Of a stretch of DNA of 64,000 nucleotides, positions 46,520-58,029 are shown in pieces. The notes beneath the pieces were generated by a model that searched no databases, was not told where the DNA came from, and saw only the letters and a program-made list of their open reading frames with translations. The translations under genes and the position numbers were made by a program. Source of the DNA: Clitopilus passeckerianus (taxonomy: Eukaryota; Basidiomycota; Agaricomycetes; Agaricales; Entolomataceae); contig CALYLX010000124.1 in assembly GCA_944990035.1 (NCBI GenBank), positions 1 to 64,000 of the forward strand. The letters are read 5' to 3'. Within the stretch, counting starts at the first letter, position 1, and each line of letters begins with the position of its first letter.

Positions 46520-49500
46520 ATGCGGAGAAGCTCGCGGCAGAATTTGCAGCAGCAGCAGGACTTGGGTTCGTCTAGTGGCAGCTCGAACTCGGCTGCCCTT
46601 CCTCAGCTTCCGCCAATCTTGCAGTACTCACCAACAGGTGGTTATTCACAACCGGGATACATAAATCACCACCGGGGTGATGAACTTGGACCACAAGGGT
46701 CTTATACTCAACAACAACGGTACCAGCAACACCACCAGCAGCTCTACCAGCAACAACAAAGGCTCGTCGACCAACACCAGCAGGAGAAACTCCCAAATCA
46801 ACAATCAGGCTCGTCTTCGCGGAGAGGAACAGCTAAACGCGACTCTGCCTCTGATATGCTCGCAAACCAAGCCGGAACTGGTCCATCTGGAAGTCGAAGT
46901 TCAATCGACGACTCTATGCCTTCCGCCAGCGATTTCGTCAAAAAACTGTACAAGTGCGTTTTTTCTTCCGTTTCCGTGTACAAATCTCTTTACTTACCGC
47001 GATAAACTTTGCAGAATGCTTGAAGACCAATCTATTGCAAACGTCGTGTCCTGGGGTCCCAACGGAGATTGTTTCGTGGTAAAGGTACATCCAGAACCAT
47101 GGTTGTTTTTTCCCGGAAGCTAATGCTAGGATTCCTCCCATAGGATATGAACGAATTCACGAAAAGCATCCTCCCCCGCCTATTCAAGCACTCCAACTTC
47201 GCCTCCTTCGTACGTCAACTCAACAAGTACGACTTCCACAAAGTCAAGAACTCGGACGATAACCAGTTCGGTGAACACGTACGTTCTCCTGTCCTCCCTC
47301 CCTCTTTTCCTCCTCCCTAACCTCGCTCCTTTTTCGTCTGATAGTCATGGTCGTTCCGCCACCAAAACTTCCACGCCAACCGCCGCGAAGACCTCGAGAA
47401 CATCAAACGCAAAGTCCCCGCCGGGCGCAAATCCACCACCTCTCTCCCACCCGTGTCAACTACCACATCGGAGGCCCCACCGCACACCTCCCAACCCCTC
47501 TCCACCTCCACCTCTGGGGGGCATAACCATCGCAACGGTGGTGGAGGAGACTACCCCTACGGCCGGCGCGGGTCGCAATCGAGACATCATTCGCCATCGC
47601 CGTATGGTGGCCCGCCGAGTCCGGGGAGTTATGAGTATGGAGGAGGAGGGGGGTACGATCACGATAGTGGGTATGATCATCGACATCGCAGAGGAGCAGG
47701 GGGAGGACATGATCACCATGGGTATTCACATTCTCGGCATTCCCCACCCTCTTCCTCCTATGACCACCTGCAAAATCAGCTCTCCGCGATACAGAGCCAG
47801 CTTTCGACTTTAGGGAACACCACGAGCGCGTTGGGGTCCCAACTGAGAGCCCTGGTGGAGTCGCAGGCGGGTCTTAGTAGGGATGTGGAGAGCGTACGTG
47901 GGGAAGTCGCGGATGTGAGGAGGAGGGAGGTGGAGATTCGGGATGAAGTCCGACGAGGAATACTCGCTGCCTCCTCCACCTCCTCAGGCGGTGCATCACT
48001 CGCCTTATCCTCCGAGCTCACGCAGCTGAGTCGCCAGACGACGAAGCTGATGCAGGAGAGCGATTCGATGGGGAGGAGGGTGGGTGAGCTTGAGAGGGGG
48101 TATAAGAGTGTACTTGATGAGGTGGGGTCGTTGCAGAGGGGGTTGTTGGGTGTTACCAATGCTGCGAGTGCGCTTAGCCTTGGCGGTGGTGGCGGTGGGG
48201 GAGGAGGAGGTGCACCTCAGAGTTTGGAGGAGATGTTGAAGAGCGATACTGGAGTGGGGATGGACCCGATGACGGGTGTTGAGCCTAACACGCCTGGTGG
48301 CAATTATTGGGGCGTGAGGGGGTTGGTTGGAGGGTGGTTGGAGGGTGAGTAGACGTTTCCCTTTGGTTTGCTGTTCTTTCTCTCTTGGGGCGACTCTCGC
48401 GACCATGGTGTCATCTGAATGAGCGAGAGGAGACGACGGACTTCCTCCCTATCCAAATTCTTACTGTACCAATTTCATTTCCTCGTTTCTTCGTAAGAGC
48501 AAAAGTCGATCATCTTGTTTCCTTTTTCCGTTTCCCCCGCATATACCTACTCGTATCACGCCACCCCACTCACAGTAATACTCAGTAATTATGCTTATTC
48601 GTCTCTTCCTCCCTTTTTCCTTTCCTTTTTTTCGCACTTGAATTTCGCACACAATGTACTCTACCATTGTACTATACAACTCGCAAAGGCATAGAGCCTC
48701 GACCCACCTACGAAATTACGTTACATTTACCGATATCTGTAGAAATTACCTATATCCATATCGCGCGTTTTTCCCGTCTCCTCTCGCTCGTGAAGATGTC
48801 CCACCATCCCGTCATGTCCGTCCCCACGTCCCACGTTTTCGTGGTGCATGCTCGACCTCGACCTTGACCTTGTTTCGACCCAGGAAGCCTAGGCTTGGAC
48901 TCGGGAGAGTGCCAGTTTACCTCCGTTCCCCTCGCCTGGCGGTCATATAGTCGAGGTCTCGACCCCTTCCTCGTTCATTTCTTCCCTTTTTATTCATACC
49001 TCACAAGACCATCACGCTAACTCCGTTGCCCTCGTTCTAGACTCAAATCCAAATACGCCAGGACGAGGACCGGGCGAAGGGTCTTCGACCTCTGCGACCG
49101 CTGGGGTTGGCAGTTCGACATCTGCATCTGCCAACGTCACCTCGGGTGCTACGCGCGGCTCGGATGGGAATGATAACGCTTCTGGTGGTTCTGGTCTAGA
49201 TTCCTCGAAGAACCAGGGAGCCGCTGGTCAGGCTTCCTCCCCATCCGGTACCAACAAACCCTCGTCTACCTCGACATCCAACATCAACTTCCCCTCGTCG
49301 GATGACTCCCGTAGCCCCTTCCTCCCCATGCAGCTCCCGCCGGACGCAGCTAGGGCGTCGTTGATGCAGATGAACGAACTCTCCAGGCGAGCTGACCAAG
49401 TTGGCTTTTCGCTCGATTTTGGAGAAGGATTTGAAGGTGGTAGCGTCGGCGCTACTGCTGGTGCTGGACCTTCCTCGTCTGGAAGTGCTGCCGCCAGTGG

Positions 49501-51242
49501 GTCATGGCAGCAGCAAGAACAGGGCCAGAGTCAGCAGAGACCGCCCTCCTCGAACAAGATCTGGGAGGCAGCTGCAAATGCTGGGCTATTTGGAACCGCC
49601 TGTGCTTTATCGTTCGGTGGGACCGCCGCCAGTGGAACTACTACCAGTAGCAATGCTGGTGGAGCTTCAGCGTCGACCTGGCCAAACACGCCCATCGACC
49701 TTCCTCAGGCCGGTCTAACCTCCAGCACCTCCCCTTCCTCCTCGTCAGCCTCTGCGAGCGAAGCTGTGATGAGCCACGAAGGCCTCCAGGTGTATACAGT
49801 CGGACACCTCGTTCCTAGGGACCAGCTTCAAGAACCCCAGTGGACGTTTGGTGATTTGGAACCATCACAGTCGCAGTCGCAACAGCAGCAGGGAGGGAGC
49901 CAGCAGGCGTATGCCTACCGGAGACAGAGCGAGACGAAAACGTCGCAACAGCAGGGACCGAGTTCGTCGGATATCCGAACTGGGTTGAACACCTCCTTCC
50001 CTTCCGCTCCCATCGCATCCTCCTCGTTACCCTCATCCTCAACCACCTCACCTACCATTCCCTCCTCCTCCTCCTCCCACACTCTCGCCAAATCCAGCCG
50101 CCCAAAACTCCGTGTCCGGCGCTCAACGTTCGTCCCAGGCTGGGCTGTCCCTCCCCGCGTCCTCCTCGTCGACGACGACGCCGTCAGCCGGAAACTGGGG
50201 AGCAAGTTCCTGCAAGTATTCGGGTGCGCAATTGACGTTGCGGTTGATGGGGTGGGTGCTGTGAATAAGATGAATTTGGAGAAGTATGATTTGGTGTTGA
50301 TGGTTCGTCTCCCTCCCCTTCTTTCCTCTACCCGTTCGTTGGACAATCATGCTGATGAAAGATGGTCTAATAGGACATCGTGATGCCGAAACTGGATGGT
50401 ATATCCGCTACCTCGCTCATTCGGAAATTCGACCACATGACGCCGATTATCTCGATGACGAGTAACTCGAAGCCGAGTGAGATAATGACCTATTATTCGT
50501 CTGGGATGAACGATATCCTCCCGAAGCCGTTCACAAAGGAGGGGATGTTGGATATGTTGGAAGTTCGTCTTATTCCCTTTCCACCATTCACCGGATGGAC
50601 AAGATGCTAACATCTCGCCTTCGTGTTCAGAAACACCTCATGCACCTGAGGACCATCCAACAAATGTCGAAAGGCGTACCTCCCTCCATTGGCATCCCAC
50701 CACTTTCGGACCAGGGATTCGTACAGGCGATACAGTCTCAAGCAGGGAACCTCCTCACTGCCGGTCCGAGTGATTCATCCTCTTCGTCGTCATCATCCAC
50801 GGGACCTTCCAATGCGACTGCTTCGTCGTCATCCGCTCCTAGCGGAAACACCAACAATACCGATAACAACGCCAACAACGCACTCATCCTCAGCGGAAAC
50901 GGCTCCTTCCAAGCCGACGACGACGACGGCCGAATCAACCCCCTAGCAGGAATGGGCCTCTCAGACGAGCAATACAACGCCATGTTGACCAACATGGTGA
51001 ACGGAGTTCCGTTCTTCACTGGTATGAATATCGATACCAGTGGGGTTGGGATTGCTGGGAGACGGAATGGCTCGAGCCGGTCGTCGGGTTCTGGGTCGGG
51101 AATGGTTGGCGGAGGGTTGAATTTGGATCTTGACTTGGATATGGATATGGGAGGGATAGGGCAGGGACAGAAGAGGGTGTATGAGGGAGATGGGGAGGAT
51201 GGAGGGTCGGGGAAGAGGAGTCGGTTTGAGGTTATCGAATGA
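46520..51242 (+). CDS. SKN7: Skn7-type transcription factor: HSF DNA-binding domain plus response-regulator receiver
   Basis: Seven exons (46520-46953, 47015-47084, 47144-47278, 47345-48344, 49041-50302, 50374-50562, 50631-51242) sum to 3702 nt, a clean 1233-residue frame. A Gln-rich N-terminus precedes the HSF-type domain: [62 protein letters not shown] and [21 protein letters not shown] coiled coil follows ([15 protein letters not shown] to about 47960). After Ser/Gly/Gln linkers comes the receiver: [14 protein letters not shown] acidic pair, phosphoacceptor Asp at the first codon of exon 6 (DIVMPKLDG), and ILPKPF lysine. The C-terminal tail is Asn/Ser/Gly-rich. It is the output of the phosphorelay for oxidative and osmotic stress. 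The 696-bp intron 4 is unusually long here. Confidence 0.93.
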
Positions 51243-52366
51243 ATTATGATTCATGAACGAACGAAACTGCGCTTTAGAGACGGACAGACGGTTTAATGAT
51301 TGTTTAGATTTTGACGGACCTACAGTATCTACCTATACTAACCTACGTATACGTTACTATATGGTACATATCCTTGTCGCCTGTTAGGTGTTTTAAAGAT
51401 ATGATATGATTATTGTTGATGTAGAGATTTTGTAGAATTATGGGATACTATTTTGTATTGTATTAGGCGTAGATTATTGAAGTCAGTCTACTTGGCAATG
51501 GACCGTGCGCGTGCAATGTACGCTTTGCCCCAGGGAGAAGAGCTCAATAGGGGTGTTCAAAGTTACCATTATCATACCATTATCGAGCCATTATCGACTC
51601 CATTAAGCTGTTCCTTATTTTTTAATGAAAACGTTAATGAATCTGGATAATGGATATTTCCGGATTAAGGGCCTCCTACTGTTTTAATGGTCATTATCGA
51701 CACCATTCTGGCTCTCCTGAATGGGACGTCGGAGTACATATTCTATGATCCAAACCTTGATCCGCGTGCGGCCTGACTAAGCTTTACTCTAAGGATGCCG
51801 GAATTTTCCGTCTCGGGTCAATTGAGGTTAAACAGAATGATCCTTGGCAATGCCGAGAAATTTAATGAAAATTGAGCAGTTCCATTATTGACCCATTATG
51901 GCAAAACGGCCAAAGTGGGGTTTCAAAGTTGACCATTATTTGTTCATTAATTATGTCATTATCGCTTACATTATTGACAATTTAGCGCCAAAATCGACTT
52001 AATGGACGTATTAATGGGTCCAATAATGGACCGAAATAAGGGAACTTTGAAAGACCCTAATGACACGATGAGATGGAATATAGAGAATAGGGCTATATTC
52101 AGGATCAAGTAGAGTACACATGAGAAGTCTCCCCGTGGCTAGACTTCAATGGCTCTAACACCATAATAGCAAAAGAATAGTACGAATATGGTAGTGATAG
52201 TGATATATGTAAGTAAAGCAAGTTAAGTAATTACAAAGGAGTGACAGGCCATAAGGGCGTGGTACATAGCGAAAGATGGGAGATAATAGATGCTAGATAT
52301 CGCTTTTGAGGTATCAACGAGAAAATAAAAAGAGATAAACTACGAAAGCTTTTGGGAAGAGGTCGA
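51243..52366. other. Downstream region of SKN7 with MITE-like element
   Basis: The first 300 bp are the SKN7 3' region. 51550-52057 is an AT-rich element with terminal inverted repeats (listed separately). The remainder is the 3' side of a small minus-strand gene. Confidence 0.6.
51550..52057. mobile_element. MITE-like non-autonomous element flanked by TA
   Basis: The left end reads GGGGTGTTCAAAGTTACC. The right end, reverse-complemented, reads GGGTCTTTCAAAGTTCCC. These align over about 18 positions with four or five mismatches. Both ends abut a TA dinucleotide (51548-51549 and 52058-52059), as expected for Tc1/mariner-type target duplication. The interior is AT-rich with repeated CCATTAT/ATAATGG words, and near 51918 there is another GGGGTTTCAAAGTTGACC resembling the left end. 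There is no coding capacity. Length 508 bp. Confidence 0.65.
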
Positions 52367-52908
52367 TCAACAAGTTTTGGAGGCATTTCCAGCCTTGCTA
52401 GCACCTCCAGCCGTCGAAGATTGGCAATAGACGTACTGTGCCCCGTTCCGGGCATACTTGTTTCCAGGGGTTCCCCCGAGAGTCTGGCCTGCCTCCTTGT
52501 TGGCTGATGAGATACGAGTAAGCTCGATCGTACGTGTCTCTGAGATGGTCTTGGAGCCACGTACCATTAGTCGCGGCATTGTTCATGGCCTCACGAGCAT
52601 CGGCAGCCTGAAACACGACAATTCGTGTGGCCGTCGTAGCCTTACAGTCTTGAAAATCTAAGTTTTCCGCGTCCACGAACATTGCCGTATTTCCTGCAGA
52701 ATAAGGTGTGAATTCAATCAGAGGGAAGAGGAAGATCGGCAGTAAATCACGTACCCTTCGGAACGTCTTCCGGGATGACGATCTGGTTGGAAATAGGATT
52801 GAAACCGGTGTATTGATACTTCACGGCAGCACTTTCGAAGGTTGTGCTAACAAAGGTAGAGTTTCGGATGCCAGAGAACATGCTTGTGATATCGTTTTTG
52901 TCATTCAT
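52367..52908 (-). CDS. Small orphan protein of 139 residues
   Basis: Three exons (52908-52755, 52693-52565, 52503-52367) join at canonical sites to 420 nt with no stop until TGA. The protein begins MNDKNDITSMFSGIRN, continues with FNPISNQIVIPEDVPKG and AMFVDAENLDFQDC, and ends in a Gly/Ser/Ala tail (GGASKAGNASKTC). There is no signal peptide or membrane helix. No family is recognised. Clean splicing and absence of in-frame stops argue for a real gene. It lies between a MITE-like element and a decayed F-box gene, so it may be lineage-specific. Confidence 0.55.
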
Positions 52909-54149
52909 GTTAAAATCGAGAAGGTGTTGATCAAGTGACTGGTGATTACTGCACTGGTGATGAGTTGGGAGGATTGAGCTATCGTTTCCTGGAATAATGT
53001 TTCCGGCTTTATAGCGTCTATGGAGTCAGATGAAGGATCCGACTCCAGCCGTGAAACAATTGGCTGTGGCCTCCAAGTGGATATCTACCCAGTCAAAGCT
53101 ATTTCTGAGCGTCAATTCCGAGGTTCGCATGTACGCACCGAAATCCGGTTCATTTGATACTAGAAACGTGGTGGCCTCATTCCTCCACGAGCGACACACA
53201 CGTCGTCATTCATCTTGCATCTTATCCGATGTCGAACGCTGGCCTCTACAAGGAGATGGTCCGTGATAACGGCAGCTTTAGAGGAGGAATCATCGTTTTG
53301 ACATTGTGAAGATGGTGCACAGGCTACTGCCAGGTCTATCTATACCTCACACCTGTGGTTAGTCGAAAACATCAGAGAAGGAATAAATGACGCTTGGAGA
53401 GCCTCTTGTTGCCGATTACCCCTGGCCATGTGGCTTGTGCGAGCGTCAACACAGGTGTACGTTAGCTCCAACATTAGGCAACGCGTGGCAGGCTCTGCTG
53501 CAAGCAAGCCTCAGATCCGAAGTCTCATACGTGACGGAGTATATTGTTTAGAGGAGAGCTACACTCAATAGGGCGTGTTTATCGGTGGCCTGCTAGGGAT
53601 GCAATATCAAGCTTTGAATACCTTTATGAGATAACCCATGCCGAATCTGGATTCCAAAAGAGAACGAAGACTTCGGCCAAAATCCGGGAGGCACATGAAA
53701 CGGGTCATGAGGACGAGCAAATCTTTTGGGCGCTTCACCTCCGGCCAGCTGTTCCTAAGCGCGCCGGGGCGCTTAAAGGATTCCAGATCAAGGTATGAGA
53801 ACAGCAATTACTTAACGTCAGTGGCGTCTGGAAAACCCTGGAAATGAATGACACGCGGCCAGTTGAAATGTAAGGCTGTTCACATATCCAACTTAAGGCT
53901 GAGAAACACGTTTGGGAAATAGGAGAGTGGGACTCGGCATTTTGTCGGCATTCAGAAGTCTTGAGATGACTGTTCGAAACATCTTCATTGGACCATTTGG
54001 GTTTTTGACAGAAGCTTTGGGCCTATTTCAAGTAATGCTTCCGCCATAGCCCACTGGGGCCCTAGGTGCTCAGAGGGTTAAGGGCACGGAGGCGTCTGTC
54101 CTGTGGCGTTACATAAGCGCTCAACTTGAACTTATCCAGAGTATTTAGC
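52909..54149. other. Intergenic region, unassigned
   Basis: 1.2 kb with only short frames on both strands (the longest is 84 codons at 53544-53798, +). None has a family signal. The right part may include eroded 5' sequence of the F-box pseudogene that follows. Confidence 0.4.
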
Positions 54150-55407
54150 CATGGCGTACAGCCAGATAATTGAGCGAACTGGTTCTGACGAGATGCTCAT
54201 GCGTCCAAGTTGCGACCAAAGCTACTGAATCTATGGGAACGATTTGCTCTCAAACCTCAAATGTTCCCCGAGGGATCAGGAAGGACGTCGTGTTTCTAAG
54301 TGTGGACCGTATCAGCTCTCATTGCTATAGGAACATTCGACAATTAGTAGTTTCCGGGGAAGAGCCTACTGATGGTATATGGGTGAGCTTCGAACTTTCA
54401 CCCTAAAAATACGTACATTTAATAGGATCTCAGCATCAATGTTCATCAAACAGTTCCGACGATTTCAGTTGAGATCGTGTAGGACTGGGAGAAGACGGGT
54501 TGTGCACCCTGGTTCTTTTCCTCTCCCGCGAAGAAAGCGCGGAGCTCTGGATATCTTTTGACTAGCTCCCCTAGACCAGGACCATTTATTCTCTCATGAT
54601 ATCACATCCTACGGACTCCTCAATGGCTTACAGGTAACCCAATCGAGGAGACCACTGCGAGTTACTCTCTGCGGGACCTATACTTCAATCACGGCTCTCT
54701 CCCCACCTGCGACATCCCACATCGCATTCTCGCAATCGTTGCAAAGCTTATTCCTGCAGAATTTAGAAGGACTTACACGCCCGGACATTATGGCACTATT
54801 CCGACAAGTCTCTTCTGTTCTCCAGGATCTAGTGATCCAAGGGTGCCTTATCTTGCATACGACCAAGGAAAATCCGAGAGAACTCGCTCCAGACCTGGCA
54901 GTAGAAGAAATGAGGCAACTGTGAACTGTGACCATACAGGCAGCGCTAACCTCTCTTTTATCAATATTTCGCAAGATGGCAGCTCCCAGTTCCTGGAAGT
55001 TATTACCCAGAATTGTAATCAGAAACTATCCGTCCGCGAATGTGGCCAAGCTCGTAGATGAAATTGGGTTGTGCCTGGCGTTTGTAATGAGTCGCACGGA
55101 GTGGAAACAGGTGGAGCTCGCATTTGACGACATGTCATACGTCGATGAATTTGGGTTCTTTTTTCCAGGTGAGCTCAAAGAGGTTCGAGAAGCGGCAGCA
55201 AGCAATGAGATACTATTCCGCACGTATGTCAGCTCGAGAATACCCTTGGGGGAATACCTAATCTACGAACAACGCCCATACAACGATACGATTCCCATAG
55301 GTTCATATTCTCAGAAGCCCGGAACCGCTTCATCCCACATTAAGATCGCCGTTCAAGCTAACGCCAAGGAGGTGGTACTCTCTGGGAATGAGGCGTGCCA
55401 CGCCTGA
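54150..55407 (+). pseudogene. Decayed F-box/LRR protein gene
   Basis: Plus-strand fragments in several frames read like one Agaricomycete F-box/LRR protein in order. They are LSELVLTRCSCVQVA (54170 on), INVHQTVPTISVEIV then a TAG stop (54480-54482), FLSREESAELWISFD then TAG at 54563 and 54572, and LQSLFLQNLEGLTRPDIMAL (54735 on). Then come EEMRQL, a TGA at 54922-54924, and in the same frame TIQAALTSLLSIFRK to the end at 55407. SREESAELWISFD matches the conserved linker of such proteins. Stops and frame changes in all parts indicate a pseudogene. The F-box itself is not found. Confidence 0.6.
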
Positions 55408-55443
55408 CATTATTGGAGCCTATGTATCGCAGTTAGGTCTGTC

Positions 55444-55823
55444 TTATGAATAAGATGATTCTCTGTACACACCCCGTTTTCTAGGGACTCTTTGTTCGGG
55501 AACAGCGAAGAAAATAGTCCGATTTTGCACCGTGACCACCTTTGCGTCTATGATATCAATGTTCTCGGCACCATCGAACATCGAGGGCGACGCTAATAAT
55601 CTCATCAGCTTGGGCATACTCGATAGGAACCCGGGGACATACGCATCCTGGGAGGTGGGTCCTGGGCATCGCCGTTCGTTGTAACTACCCAGTCCTTTGG
55701 GTCATGATTGAGGAACGCTTCGTAGTTGCCATGATATTCCGTGTGCAGCCCTTTGGTAGTCGTAAAGGAGCCTCCGGATATAAGGATGTTCTTCGCTCCT
55801 TTGAACATGGTTATCGTGGTCAT
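55444..55823 (-). CDS. Small two-motif protein, copy 1
   Basis: Two exons (55823-55643 and 55592-55444) with a 50-bp GT...AG intron join in frame to 109 residues. The first motif is MFKGAKNILISGGSFTTTKG and the second, in exon 2, is MFDGAENIDIIDAKVVTV. The two motifs share M-F-x-G-A-x-N-I and an alternating hydrophobic strand. Similar short motifs occur, as I recall, near the N-termini of fungal NACHT/STAND and many Agaricomycete orphan proteins, where they may form beta-helix-like strands. There is no signal peptide. It is paired with a diverged copy at 56665-57021. Function unknown. Confidence 0.6.
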
Positions 55824-56664
55824 GGTTGTAGAACGATACCTAGAGTTGGAGGATGAAGTCTATTGAGGTCACTGTGGTTAATATACCCATCGATATATGA
55901 GAATGGTAAGAAGCCCAAATGCACCGAGATCAGAAATTCCTACAGGCATCCCATAGCCATAGTAAGATCGATGGAATGAATCACAGGCGTCATATCCGAA
56001 AATGGCGCGGAACGTGGCAAACAGGCGCCGAATGAACACTCCCTTGGGCGATACAGACCGTCACATCTCACAGCTAATGGCGGTACGGAATTGCTAAACG
56101 AGCATGGTGTAGTGCCAACGGATGCCAAACCAAAGGTAGGCATACAAATATCCTCAGCATTTCCCCAGTGATCGGCCAAGGAGAAATAGACTGGGTTAGA
56201 TCGATATGGGCCTGACCTCGTGGTGTTCCGTGCGAGGCGATCACGGCGTCTGTGGAAGTCTGTAGGCCTGAGGTAAAGTGGGATTAAAACGATGGTGTGT
56301 GCAGACTAGGGCAAGTAAAGGGATGAAATACGCGGTGCAAGTTCAAATTATCCAAAGATTTCTCCGAGTCAACTTTCACCGTTCGCACATTATGGCGATG
56401 TGGTCGTGCATCCCTCAATTGCAATTGTAAGGAATAGAAGGTGTGGGACGATCGTGCAGAGCCCTACGGAAAGACGCTCCAGATTTATTATTCCAAAGGT
56501 ATTAACATTCGAACGGCAAGCTCTAATTACTGTGCCATTTCCCTCCCCGGTCGAGAAACCCCAACACCCCTCAGCGCCAAGGAGCCCACGTTTCCTCAAT
56601 TTAGCAGGACCTGTCGTCAAAGAGTTATTAGCATTAGAACTCTAGCTCAACTTCATACGAAACC
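55824..56664. other. Spacer between the two small two-motif genes
   Basis: About 840 bp with short unrelated frames. It holds the promoter of copy 1 and the 3' flank of copy 2. Nothing else is supported. Confidence 0.45.
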
Positions 56665-57021
56665 TCATTTACCTTTCTTAGGAGTAGTCTCAACCTTAGT
56701 CTTAACGCCCGACTGCCCTTCTGAATGGGTAGGAGTAGGAATGAAAGTTGCCTTGTTATCCACCTGAACGAGCTTGACGTCCGTGAGCTGGACATTCTCT
56801 GCACCTTCAAACATGGTAGGCCATGCTAGAAACCTGTATGAGATCATGCGCAGACTTGAGATGTAGAGATATCATATACGTAGTTCGGAAGGACTTGTAC
56901 CAGGCATGAGTTTCCCCAACCAATCGTCCGGCTGGTGCTTAAGAAACGCTATTCCGCGTTCACTCCTTTCGTGGTCGTAATACTCGTTCTTCTCGCCTTT
57001 GAACATTGAGATGTTGCTCAT
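56665..57021 (-). CDS. Small two-motif protein, copy 2
   Basis: Two exons (57021-56901 and 56825-56665) join in frame to 93 residues using the donor at 56900 and an acceptor ending TTTCTAG. The N-terminus MSNISMFKGEKNEYY keeps the MFKG start of the first motif but lacks the GG-strand part. The second motif, MFEGAENVQLTDVKLVQV, is complete. A basic tail (KTKVETTPKKGK) ends the protein. It is clearly paralogous to copy 1 (same intron position, same HxPxDW segment before the intron). The shortened first motif may alter whatever the repeat binds. Confidence 0.6.
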
Positions 57022-58029
57022 GTTTGGATGGGTAGGTTGGTTCCGCAGTGGCTTGGTTCGATGTGGGTCGTATTAGCCACTGTACGACTTTGAATGTGAG
57101 CTTATGCGACTTTATTAGTGGGTCGAATACATCAGTGTAAGAAGCCGCTCATAAGGAAACAACAAGGATGAAGGAGGCGATGCAGAAATATCATCCAAAA
57201 TGATGAATTGAGTCGATATGTGGGTCTAAGAATGGAAGAAGCCCTGTGTCATTCCGACCGCAGTTACTCACATCTGCATTTCGTTTCTACAGCAGATTTG
57301 CTCAGCAACCGTAAACCGAAGGTATAGAAAACTGCGCACCTGTATGACAACAACTATGGATTATAGCGTCTACGTGCTTCCAAAGAACGTCCGTACAGAG
57401 AGATCCGGATCCAATGCACCAGGAGCCGATCAGTGTAAGACTGGCAGAAGAACGGGAGGCCAGGAGATCTGTGAGAGGAGGAGCGCTTCTTGACCTTGAT
57501 GAAAAACCAGACCACACGAGGGTATATGTGAGGAGGATGTCAGGTCATGGGCTCGCAGTGGATTGGTGAGACTCACAAAAAGGAGTCGCTTCACAGTTCG
57601 CAGTCATGTCATAGCCGCGTATCTGCTCACTCGCGCACCCTAGTCACATGGGTTCACCTATCCGGCCCATATGAAGTGACGTATAGTGATGCCTAGAGCG
57701 AAAGAATAGTGATTAGAATACCCGGCATTTCAACGGAAATTCGGACCCTACCTGTTCATGAGCGTCTTCACCACGAGCACGACCGTCTCGTCTTCTCAAC
57801 GGAACACCCTCCTCCAACATCCTTTACACCACCGTCGGCCGAGCGCGTCGACACCTCTCAGATGTGGTAGCAGAGTGACATGGTAACCGGAGGGGAATGG
57901 AGAACGTCTGGTATTGGTATTGAGGCCGATGGTGGGAGGGATGGTTAAAGATTGCGATGAATGTAGGGGCGTCATAGCATCCTCTTCCCGGGTTGTAGGC
58001 GGATGGAAGACTTGCCAAGTGGGGACGCG

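Noticed and set aside
47271..48406. Long overlapping frames on both strands inside SKN7
   Set aside because: They are Pro/Arg/His-rich shadows of the Gly/Ser/Gln-rich coding exon. The SKN7 frame joins perfectly across all seven exons.
46520..51242. Two separate genes (an HSF and a response regulator) in place of SKN7
   Set aside because: The HSF half ends at a good donor just before the stop, the receiver half extends upstream of its first Met with coding-like sequence, and the joined frame is exact.
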